This document shows positions 57,278 through 64,000 of a stretch of DNA of 64,000 nucleotides, one piece after another; the first letter of the stretch is position 1; each line of letters starts with the position of its first letter. The translations under genes were made by a program, and so were the position numbers. This DNA comes from Nitrospira sp. (GTDB taxonomy: Bacteria > Nitrospirota > Nitrospiria > Nitrospirales > Nitrospiraceae). The notes below the pieces were generated by a model. The model made no database searches, was not told the DNA's origin, and saw only the letters and a list, made by a program, of their open reading frames with translations. Where the stretch lies: NCBI GenBank assembly GCA_036984305.1, contig BQWY01000001.1, forward strand, positions 4,135,817 through 4,199,816, given 5' to 3'.

Positions 57278-57616
57278 ATGAGTTTGGTGCTGCATCCGAT
57301 GAAGGAAATTCGCGTGATCACCGCGGGAGAACACCAGGCGTTTGTGACCGACTTGTTGGATCGTGTGAAGGCGACCGGGTATACCATCATCGGCAATGTG
57401 TCCGGCAAGGGTCATCACGGCGTGCGTGAAGCCCATTTCATGTTCAGCGAGCAGGAAAGTCTGGAAATGATCATCACGGTGGTGCCGGAAGAGAAGGTGG
57501 AGCCGATCCTCGCTGGTCTCAGACCTCTGTTCGAACGGCACTCCGGCGTGATGTTCGTGAGCGACGTGGCCGTAAGCCGGCAAGAGTATTTTGGCAAGAA
57601 GCCCGTCGCAAAATAG
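57278..57616 (+). CDS. PII-like signalling protein
   Basis: A 112-residue ferredoxin-like protein of the PII family; AAAGGAG precedes ATG 57278. Strand 1 KEIRVITAGEHQAFVTDLL, loop GNVSGKGHHGVREAHFMFSE and strand VVPEEKVEPILAGLRPLF fit PII. The T-loop is short and lacks the uridylylated Tyr context, and the usual GxIGDGKIFV C-terminal signature is absent (SGVMFVSDVAV). This points to a specialised PII, like SbtB or CPII, that would sense adenine nucleotides and regulate carbon uptake. It adjoins dabA. A short hairpin (57185-57191 with 57227-57233) spans the dabA stop and its leader. Confidence 0.78.
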   Translation: MSLVLHPMKEIRVITAGEHQAFVTDLLDRVKATGYTIIGNVSGKGHHGVREAHFMFSEQESLEMIITVVPEEKVEPILAGLRPLFERHSGVMFVSDVAVSRQEYFGKKPVAK

Positions 57617-57722
57617 CTGCCGGACCGGTCGACGAGCCTCTTTTGCTCCGGCCGAGTCCCCACCTTGTCTTCCAGGGCCCGATTGACTAGAATTGCCCTT
57701 CCTTGAGGTCAGGAGGGACGAG

Positions 57723-57992
57723 GTGAAAGGGCTGCGGTTCGAGCGCATTCGGCGGGATCAGCATTATAACGTGGTCTTTCACGTCGGCAGCACGTATGTG
57801 CCGGTCAGCGACGACACAGTCGAGGAACTGAGGGCTCAGAGCCTTCTGCCGCCGGAGCGCTTTCTCAACGTGCTGCTCGACAAGGTCGGGTACTCCAGCT
57901 ATCTCCGGGACCAGATCCAAAACGAGCTGAAAACTGCCGGAGATCCCATTACCCAGATCACCGTCATCCAAGGCGCCCTCCGCGAACTGTAA
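57723..57992 (+). CDS. Small protein of unknown function
   Basis: An 89-residue protein. GTG 57723 is chosen for the strong AGGAGG six bases upstream. The sequence has an N-terminal beta hairpin (HYNVVFHVGSTYVPVSDD) and a helical rest, ending GALREL. It is the last gene of the same-strand dab run, 106 bases after the PII-like gene. No family recognised; it may be part of that operon. Confidence 0.55.
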   Translation: MKGLRFERIRRDQHYNVVFHVGSTYVPVSDDTVEELRAQSLLPPERFLNVLLDKVGYSSYLRDQIQNELKTAGDPITQITVIQGALREL

Positions 57993-58589
57993 TTTCTCTA
58001 TTTTCTTCAGGGTATCTCCGCACAGAGTCTGCTCTGCTCCTCATTTCTTCTCAGAGTTGATCATCCTACCAGATCGTCCCCATGAGCATCGCCAGTAGGG
58101 GGCCCTCCGGCTTCAGCGACGACTAAACCTCCAATACCCTCCTTGAGTGAAAACAATACCCGGCCATTCAAAAACGCTCACCTATCCGCGACGTAAGGGC
58201 ATTGGGGCAGAATGTCCGAGCGATGGTCGTGAGCACTAGGATGCTTCCATCGCTCTAATCTTCTCAATATCTGGTAGCGCGCGCCTTGCAGTGGGGTCGG
58301 CGCCCTTCGCCCTTAGAGAGGTGGTTCCCGATTCGACTGAGTTGGAAAGCGGAGACTGAATGAGTCTGCGATTAGGATGCTCCCTCCGCTTTTACCCCTC
58401 CATATTTGCTAGCGAGGACAGGTGTGGAGCCAGCGACCTCGCCAAAGGAGCGAGGAAAGTGCCAGGACTTCGGGGGCAGGAGGGAGGGAACTGACTGAGT
58501 CTTCGATGGAATTCCTGGAGGCTCCGTCCCCGAAGTCCGGCACGATCGCTTCCAGAGGCGCGGAGCCGAGCCTCTACTCCGGTCCTCCG
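57993..58589. repeat. Intergenic region with diverged repeats and an inverted repeat
   Basis: About 600 bases between convergent genes. Two diverged direct copies of about 43 bases (58237-58279 and 58373-58414) share TAGGATGCT, ATAT and TAGCG blocks with one gap, near four-fifths identical by eye. An 11-base perfect inverted repeat GGACTTCGGGG (58465-58475) and its complement (58529-58539) flanks 53 bases. No gene is supported. Confidence 0.45.
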
Positions 58590-59630
58590 CTATACATCCC
58601 ACGATCCCCCTTCCATGAACAGCTCGTTCATGATGGTGTTGCGGACCTGGGGATCCCGTTCGAGCTTGAGGGCTTTCTGATAATTCTGCCAGGCTGACTC
58701 GCGCTTCCCGCGTGCGGAATACAGCTTCGCGATGCCGAGATAGGCACGGGCATTGTTCTCATCGGAGCGAAGCGCGCGATTGAAGGCCTCCATCGACCCG
58801 ATGAAGTCACCCTTGTCCAGATGCATCCAGCCGATTTCGGCATGAGCCGGCGAGCAATTCGGGTCGGAAGCGACGGCCTCGCGATATTCGTTCAACGCCA
58901 GTTGCGTGCGTCCTCGATCCTGGTAGAACCGACCCAGCGCGTAGTGCAGCTCGGCATTGCCGGGGTCCAGACGCACCGCTTCCTTGTATTCTTTGAGCGC
59001 GGGCTCGAATTTGCCCTGTGTTGCCAGCGCTGAGGCCAGCATGCCGTGGGCGACGGAATCGTCGGGTCGCAGTTTGACGACTTCTCGAAATTGCGGCATC
59101 GCCAGCTCCAATTGCCCCTGGGCTTGATAGAGCAGGCCCAGCGCGGCACGTGCCGGGGTCAGGGTCGGATCGAGACGCACGGCCTCCTTGTATTCTTTGA
59201 TGGCCGCGTCCGCCCGCGTCGCCCGTTCGAAGATCTGTCCCAAAAAAAAGTGCGGATGCGGGAGCTTTGGTAGCGCCACGATCGCTCGCTTGAAATGGTC
59301 AACGGATTGTTCCGATTTCCCGCATTGTGAAAGACACAAGGCCATGATTAGATGGAGGTATCCGTTACCGGCATGGCGCTCCTGCATCCCGGCAAGCCAC
59401 GTGGTTACGGCCTCGATGTCAGTTTCATCTTGCAGCGCCTGGTTGTGATAGCTCCACGCCCGGGCCATTTCACCGCGTAGGAGATACCCGGCGTTGAGGA
59501 CGAACGCCGGACGAGGGTCGTGGGCGGCTTGAGCACCAGGCCCTTGCCACCAGTCCTCGGCTTCCTTCAAAGCAGTGTCCCAGTCTCCTTTACTCCAGGC
59601 GGTTTCGATCCGCGCGACATTGTCCGTCAT
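58590..59630 (-). CDS. TPR protein
   Basis: A 346-residue protein with about seven or eight tandem 34-residue tetratricopeptide units over residues about 85-330, e.g. ALKEYKEAVRLDPGNAELHY, ALNEYREAVASDPNCSPAHA and AFNRALRSDENNARAYLGI. No signal peptide, so it is likely a cytoplasmic scaffold. It begins five bases after the ThyX-like stop on the same strand, so the two are an operon. Confidence 0.85.
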   Translation of the reverse strand: MTDNVARIETAWSKGDWDTALKEAEDWWQGPGAQAAHDPRPAFVLNAGYLLRGEMARAWSYHNQALQDETDIEAVTTWLAGMQERHAGNGYLHLIMALCLSQCGKSEQSVDHFKRAIVALPKLPHPHFFLGQIFERATRADAAIKEYKEAVRLDPTLTPARAALGLLYQAQGQLELAMPQFREVVKLRPDDSVAHGMLASALATQGKFEPALKEYKEAVRLDPGNAELHYALGRFYQDRGRTQLALNEYREAVASDPNCSPAHAEIGWMHLDKGDFIGSMEAFNRALRSDENNARAYLGIAKLYSARGKRESAWQNYQKALKLERDPQVRNTIMNELFMEGGSWDV

Positions 59631-59635
59631 GGATA

Positions 59636-61135
59636 TTACCGCGAGAGGCCGTCGTGCACGTTGGGCGGTGTGGCCTGAATTTGGTCGGCGAGGAAAGGGT
59701 GCCGCTGAGCGATGGCTTGTTTCATCTGCCAGGCAACACTTCGGTACGCCCAGTGACCCTTCACACCGGAGCGTAACTTCGCGATGTATTCGGCTTCGGC
59801 GTAATCCATTTTAAAGAGACAGCGTACCTTGAAGCCGAAGGGGATCCCATAAAGGGCCGCCTCCTGACTACTCTTTTTCACCGATTCGATATCCAGTCTC
59901 ACAGCTTTCATGGCGCTCTGATAGTCCTCCGCAAGGCCCGCGTTGACAAGCGTTGTTGGCGTCACGAATCCGTGCGCGGTGGTAAAGTTCTGCTGGATTT
60001 GCTGACAACGCCGATGCCGGTGCATATCCCGCCAGGCTCCGATGTCCATCAACACATCGAATATGAAGGCGTAGCCACTTCGGAACTCGCGCGGCAACTC
60101 GTCGTGCGGTCCCCGTCCTTGTAGAGCCACTTCGAGGACTTCCTGTTTCTGCTTTTCCGACCAACCCTGCACAAGTTCGAGCATCTTTCGATACGGAGCC
60201 TGGCCTACCCGGTACAACCACGTCGCAGCCAGCTCATCCAGCGGTGCATGCGGCTTGATCAACTCGACTGTCGATTCCTCGTCGGGACGGTCTCCCCACG
60301 TCATGGACTGGTCCAGACCTGATTCGCGAAATACACTACGTGCATAGCGGGCTACCATGAGATAGACCTGCCGCTGATAGTCACTCGCCTTGGCGTGCCG
60401 AGCCAGCGTCGGAGCGAGCGGCTCCGCTAACCCTGCCCCCTGCCCCGAGAGGTCTCCCCACACATTGACAGGTGCGCGCTCGCATGCCCCTTTCAGGTCA
60501 TCGCCGATCATTTGCAGCTCGGGAAGAGCGGAGGACAAGAGCCGTGTGATCTGTTTTTCCAACGTCCGGATGCTGGTCACCTGCCCGACATTCGTGCGCG
60601 CCGCGAGCGGTAGGAGATAGCGGGTTACGTCAAACGTGCGCGCCGATATCGTCCGCTCATAATCGGCCGGCTTCATATCCGCCGGCTGAGGCGTCTGCGC
60701 CGCCAAGTAGGCCTTGACGGGTTCGTGCAGAAGGCGATAGGCGGTCGACAGACTACCCAGGATCCCTTGGTAGACGGCCTCGGTTTCCGTGCCGCGAATG
60801 TCGTTGGGCGTATAACAGCCACCGGGGCCAAAATTTTGGTACCGGCTGGATTTCGCCTGGCCGTCCCATACGGGTTCATCTTCGAGGCGAATGGCGGCCA
60901 ATTCAGAGATGTGCTCGAAGCAAACGATCACGTGACCGAGATCGGCAATGGAGGCATGTCCGTAGGCGAAATAAAATTGCTCCCAAAACTTTTCCGATGA
61001 GTGCCCGTGGACCCATCGGATGCTCTCCTCGATGGAGTCGGGTGACCGGCTGTACCGGGCCAGGGCATAGGCGGCCTTCTCCGGTGGCATGGGAGCCACC
61101 GCGAGCACGCGGCGGGTGGGTCCATCGATCGTCAT
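59636..61135 (-). CDS. Two-domain ThyX-like flavoprotein
   Basis: A 499-residue protein from ATG 61135, twice the length of usual ThyX. The N-terminal half has GHASIADLGHVIVCFE and SSRYQNFG (residues 96-103). The C-terminal half has RSGYAFIFDVLMDIGAWRDM and HRHRRCQQIQQNF (about 366-378). In ordinary ThyX one RHRxxS...SxR motif carries both sets of residues for FAD and dUMP; here the halves each retain part. It may act as a flavin-dependent thymidylate synthase with a single composite site per chain, or the activity may have changed. It is upstream of the TPR gene. Confidence 0.68.
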   Translation of the reverse strand: MTIDGPTRRVLAVAPMPPEKAAYALARYSRSPDSIEESIRWVHGHSSEKFWEQFYFAYGHASIADLGHVIVCFEHISELAAIRLEDEPVWDGQAKSSRYQNFGPGGCYTPNDIRGTETEAVYQGILGSLSTAYRLLHEPVKAYLAAQTPQPADMKPADYERTISARTFDVTRYLLPLAARTNVGQVTSIRTLEKQITRLLSSALPELQMIGDDLKGACERAPVNVWGDLSGQGAGLAEPLAPTLARHAKASDYQRQVYLMVARYARSVFRESGLDQSMTWGDRPDEESTVELIKPHAPLDELAATWLYRVGQAPYRKMLELVQGWSEKQKQEVLEVALQGRGPHDELPREFRSGYAFIFDVLMDIGAWRDMHRHRRCQQIQQNFTTAHGFVTPTTLVNAGLAEDYQSAMKAVRLDIESVKKSSQEAALYGIPFGFKVRCLFKMDYAEAEYIAKLRSGVKGHWAYRSVAWQMKQAIAQRHPFLADQIQATPPNVHDGLSR

Positions 61136-61297
61136 AGTCGTGCTGGCAAGGGGGTGCCGCGCACTATACCGCCCGTACGGCAGCCTACGCAAGAACGTTT
61201 GGGGCCTGCTCTGGTTCCTATGGTATATCGCAGATTCGGGTACCGTTCCGAGAGGCTTATGGACGCCTATACCGAGACGCACGTGGTCTTGACCGCG

Positions 61298-61327
61298 TTG
61301 ACTTGCCGTCGAAGGCGCCGCTATAGT
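61298..61327 (+). promoter_or_regulatory. Candidate sigma-70 promoter of hisS
   Basis: TTGACT (61298-61303) and TATAGT (61322-61327) are 18 bases apart, close to consensus, and about 110 bases before the hisS start. The rest of the 300-base divergent gap holds nothing else I can support. Confidence 0.55.
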
Positions 61328-61436
61328 CCACGGAATTTCTGAGTAGTGACGCGTGAGAAGTGAGCGACCTGTCCTCTCCAGCCCTCATTGTACGTGTGAC
61401 TGACCTGCGAACCCTGAACTCCAGCCGTTTGAACCC

Positions 61437-62699
61437 ATGATTCGAGGTATCAAAGGCGTCAAAGATCTCCTGCCGGCGGAAGCGCTGCGGTGGAGACATA
61501 TCGAAGACGCCGCCCGCCGCTGGGCCGGCTTGTATGGGTACCAGGAAATCCGCCTTCCGATCTTCGAATCGACGGAGCTCTTTGCGCGCTCGATTGGGGC
61601 CACGACCGACATCGTGGAGAAAGAGATGTATACCTTCGCCGACCGTGATGGCAGTTCACTCACTCTCCGCCCGGAAGGCACCGCCGGCGCCGTACGCGCC
61701 TATATCGAGCACAACCTTGCCGCCTCGCCGCTCCCGCAAAAGCTGTTCTACCTGGGTCCAATGTTCCGTCATGAGCGGCCTCAAGCAGGGCGCCTCCGCC
61801 AGTTTCATCAATTTGGCGTCGAGTTTTTTGGCGTCTCGTCGGCGGAAGCGGACGTAGAGGTCATGGCATTACTGTGGCGGTTTTTCACGTCCCTTTACCT
61901 TCCTCATCTGACACTCGAGTTGAACACACTGGGGGAACTTGCCGATCGCCCCCGCTATAAGAGCATCTTGCGTGATTTCCTCCTGACCCGCTCGGCGCGC
62001 CTCTGCGGCAACTGTCTCCGCAGGATCGAAACAAACCCGCTACGCGTATTGGATTGCAAGGTCCCGGAATGTCGGGAGGCTTCCACCGACGCTCCACAGA
62101 TCGTCGACTATATCTCAACCCCTGCTCAAGAGCATTTTGCGTCCGTTCAGCGTGGGCTGGCGGCACTCGATATTCCGTATCAGTTGAATCCCAGGTTGGT
62201 TCGCGGCCTCGACTACTACACCCTCACCACCTTTGAGGTGACGAGCACGCATCTGGGCGCGCAGAATGCGGTCGGTGCCGGCGGCCGTTATGACGGATTG
62301 ATCGAGGTCCTTGGCGGAGACGCCACGCCAGCCATTGGATTTGCCGTCGGTCTCGAACGGGTTGCTCTGCTCACCGCAGAGACCGCCACGACCGCGGAGG
62401 TACCACGGCTGTATCTTGCCGCCTTCGGACCTCTCGCGATGTCCTTAGGCCTACCTTTGATTGACGAACTACGATCAGCGGGCATCCCCACCGACATGGA
62501 CTACCGCGCCACAACGCTGAAAGGGCACCTCCGGCAGGCCGATCGTCTCCGGTGTCGTTTTGCCCTCATCCTTGGGGAGGATGAGGTGGGGAGAGGTACG
62601 GCAATTCTCCGCGATATGCAGACCAAAGAGCAAACCGATGTCCCGCTCGCATCGGCTATCGAACACGTGAAAGCGCGCTTCCTACCCATCGAAAAATAA
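61437..62699 (+). CDS. hisS: Histidyl-tRNA synthetase
   Basis: A 420-residue class II synthetase of normal length. Motif 2 region FYLGPMFRHERPQAGRLRQ, histidine A motif LVRGLDYYT, GGRYDGLIEVLGG, and motif 3 IGFAVGLERVALL are all present, followed by the anticodon-binding domain (LPLIDELRSAGIPTDMDYRA, RFALILGEDEV). It charges tRNA-His with histidine. Its ATG has only a weak ribosome site. It is followed by the DsrE-type triad after about 100 bases. Confidence 0.96.
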   Translation: MIRGIKGVKDLLPAEALRWRHIEDAARRWAGLYGYQEIRLPIFESTELFARSIGATTDIVEKEMYTFADRDGSSLTLRPEGTAGAVRAYIEHNLAASPLPQKLFYLGPMFRHERPQAGRLRQFHQFGVEFFGVSSAEADVEVMALLWRFFTSLYLPHLTLELNTLGELADRPRYKSILRDFLLTRSARLCGNCLRRIETNPLRVLDCKVPECREASTDAPQIVDYISTPAQEHFASVQRGLAALDIPYQLNPRLVRGLDYYTLTTFEVTSTHLGAQNAVGAGGRYDGLIEVLGGDATPAIGFAVGLERVALLTAETATTAEVPRLYLAAFGPLAMSLGLPLIDELRSAGIPTDMDYRATTLKGHLRQADRLRCRFALILGEDEVGRGTAILRDMQTKEQTDVPLASAIEHVKARFLPIEK

Positions 62700-62713
62700 C
62701 CCCGAGGACTGTA

Positions 62714-62743
62714 TTGACTTTCGTCTCAAAAAGAGACTACTCT
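62714..62743 (+). promoter_or_regulatory. Candidate promoter with palindrome in the spacer
   Basis: TTGACT (62714-62719) and TACTCT (62738-62743) are 18 bases apart. The spacer is almost filled by GTCTC-AAAAA-GAGAC (62723-62737), a perfect inverted repeat in an operator-like position. The same hairpin could instead end hisS transcription, but no T-run follows. Confidence 0.4.
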
Positions 62744-62803
62744 GCACTACTCGTAATTCATATAACATGTTGATAATTAAAAGTTTCCAGGCTGTATAAC
62801 CTC

Positions 62804-63124
62804 ATGGATAAGCGAAAGCTTGGCATCCTGTTATCCACACCCCCTGAGCACCCAAGCGTCACAACGGTTTCCCGGCTCGCAAGGGAAGCAATTTCGGCCG
62901 GGACAGATGTGTATCTTTACTTAATTGATGAGGGTGTGAAAAACCTCGACAATCCTCATCTTCTGTCGGCGGCCGGGGATGGAGCCAAATATTTCGTCTG
63001 TGCTTATGGATGCCAGCAGCACGGCGTGAAGACCGATCATCTCGATCCTCGCGTGACGCTCTGTGGATTGGTTGTCCTGTCAAACATCGTTGCCGGTTGC
63101 GACCGGTTTATTGCATTTAATTAG
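62804..63124 (+). CDS. DsrE-family protein
   Basis: A 106-residue single-domain protein of the DsrE/F fold: KLGILLSTPPEHPSVTTVSR, AISAGTDVYLYLIDEGVKNL, YFVCAYGCQQHGV and VTLCGLVVLSNI. Cys68 and Cys72 in VCAYGC, and a third Cys near VTLCGL, sit where sulfur-carrying members have theirs. The DsrE family includes TusD and DsrE, which pass persulfide sulfur. Leader is weak (no clear ribosome site). First gene of a three-gene set. Confidence 0.72.
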   Translation: MDKRKLGILLSTPPEHPSVTTVSRLAREAISAGTDVYLYLIDEGVKNLDNPHLLSAAGDGAKYFVCAYGCQQHGVKTDHLDPRVTLCGLVVLSNIVAGCDRFIAFN

Positions 63125-63143
63125 GCGAGCTTCGCTGATCTTT

Positions 63144-63488
63144 GTGCCTCGCACTGTGACAGTCGTCATTCGTGAAGATCCTCAGCGCTCGCATAGGGCT
63201 GTCGAGGCACTGCGCATTGCGCTCGGCCTTGGCGCCGGAGAGGATCATCTCACCGTCATGCTCTTGGACCGCGCTCCTTCGCTTCTGTCCGAAGACCGTG
63301 AGGACATCGTTGACGTCGACATTCTCGAAAAATATCTTCCCTCCTTCCAGCAGCTTGGTACCGAGTTCATAGTCCTAGCCGGAACGGGCTCACAATTGAC
63401 TTTTGAGGAGGGGTTGACGATCCGAGAGTTGCCATTTCCAGAGATCCAGCAGCGAATCGCTTCCTCGGATCGTATTTTGGTGTTTTGA
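63144..63488 (+). CDS. DsrE/DsrF-like protein
   Basis: A 114-residue protein. The start is uncertain; I used GTG 63144, 19 bases after the previous stop, since longer frames run into the previous gene. TVTVVIREDPQRSHRAVEAL and GAGEDHLTVMLLDRAP, with SEDREDIVDVDILEKYLPSF, fit a TusC/DsrF-type fold. It has no cysteine, so it would be a structural rather than a sulfur-carrying subunit. Confidence 0.65.
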   Translation: MPRTVTVVIREDPQRSHRAVEALRIALGLGAGEDHLTVMLLDRAPSLLSEDREDIVDVDILEKYLPSFQQLGTEFIVLAGTGSQLTFEEGLTIRELPFPEIQQRIASSDRILVF

Positions 63489-63491
63489 CAG

Positions 63492-63752
63492 ATGCGGAGA
63501 CTCCTCTACTTGATAACCTCCGAGCGCACGCTTGAGCAGGATCCGCTCTTTGTCGTACGACCTGAACTAGCTGGGCCACCGGAGGTTGTGCTTTTGCAAG
63601 AAGGTGTCCGACTTGCGAATATACCCGTTGAACTTGTCTCTGTACTCGGCGAAGACCTTCAAGAACGAGGTCTTCAATCGTCATATCCCGTGATTGGATA
63701 CCGGGAGCTGCTGGACAAGATCTTTACGGCCGACCAAGTAGTTCGGCTGTGA
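63492..63752 (+). CDS. DsrH/TusB-like protein
   Basis: An 86-residue protein that starts three bases after the previous stop. RRLLYLITSERTLEQDPLF, VVLLQEGVRLANIPVE and VLGEDLQERGL match the small DsrH/TusB fold, and it has no cysteine. With the two genes before it, it completes an E-F-H like triad. Confidence 0.65.
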   Translation: MRRLLYLITSERTLEQDPLFVVRPELAGPPEVVLLQEGVRLANIPVELVSVLGEDLQERGLQSSYPVIGYRELLDKIFTADQVVRL

Positions 63753-64000
63753 GTGCAGGGTCGCTCTCCTACTTTATATGAGAAGCGGAAAAGAAAAAGA
63801 GTCGCCGCCGTCGGAGTCAGAGTAGGTCCTGTGCATAGTGTGATGAGAAAAAGATAAGAATGAAAATAATGACTTAGTCGAGGCGATGTCTGTGTAAAGG
63901 CATCTGTATGAGAGAGTGACATATACGGGATGAGGCATGGACAAGTTGGGGACGACCGTGAGACCGGGAGTATGCACGAGGGTGCGGGACGAGAGGAAGA
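63753..64000. other. Purine-rich non-coding tail
   Basis: The last 248 bases are strongly purine-rich on this strand, with many AGA, GAA and ATGAG runs, unlike the rest of the window. No gene, promoter or hairpin is supported. It may be a real spacer, or degraded sequence at a contig end. Confidence 0.4.

Noticed and set aside
58372..58602. Possible tRNA or tRNA-like remnant and small minus-strand gene
   Set aside because: A stretch near 58420-58440 looks vaguely like a tRNA arm, but no T-loop consensus or acceptor stem can be built, and the frame has no ribosome site.

Overview
The window is a 64 kb piece of a high-GC bacterial chromosome with dense, mostly short operons. The best fit is a Nitrospira-like member of the Nitrospirota. 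That placement is an inference from gene content: a DabA/DabB-type inorganic-carbon uptake locus beside a PII-like protein, a heme-type DUF3365 sensor, several PilZ proteins and many small lineage-type proteins. No rRNA gene, tRNA gene, CRISPR array, insertion sequence or phage gene was found.

Layout. 1-4 kb: a lipase-like protein cut by the window edge, a secreted protein of unknown function, and a beta-propeller protein. 4.3-8.7 kb: a partner-switching group made of a UraA/NCS2 permease with an RsbW-like tail, an RsbV-type STAS protein, and a membrane DUF3365-HAMP-PP2C-RsbW sensor phosphatase. 8.8-20.5 kb: a cupin, a cadherin-like repeat lipoprotein, small proteins, exonuclease III, an MscS channel, TPR and other lipoproteins, a disulfide oxidoreductase, a PagL-like outer-membrane protein, and DUF1653 and MEKHLA proteins. 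20.6-26 kb: leuC-leuD, a cysQ-type phosphatase and an AsmA-like protein. 26-38.8 kb: three PilZ proteins, a YihY protein with a winged-helix tail, an MDR oxidoreductase, a lytic transglycosylase, a SLOG-fold protein, and a five-gene run (two nucleotide-sugar-type Rossmann proteins, DUF1295, TldD, TldE). 39-48.7 kb: a methyltransferase-like protein, ettA, two alpha/beta hydrolases with a previously unmarked 55-residue cysteine protein, a sugar-dehydrogenase-type lipoprotein and selO.

49.1-57.6 kb is the most distinctive block. Two tandem paralogous DabB/NuoL-type membrane proteins, a third divergent membrane subunit, a 1071-residue DabA (DUF2309) and a PII-like protein are co-oriented, with overlapping stop and start codons between the last three membrane-complex genes. 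It would energise uptake and hydration of CO2 or bicarbonate for autotrophic growth. The DabA zinc and catalytic residues are present with the expected spacing.

The right end holds a TPR protein, a two-domain ThyX-like flavoprotein, hisS, and a triad of small DsrE/DsrF/DsrH-fold proteins behind a promoter that carries a palindrome in its spacer. The last 250 bases are purine-rich and non-coding in appearance.
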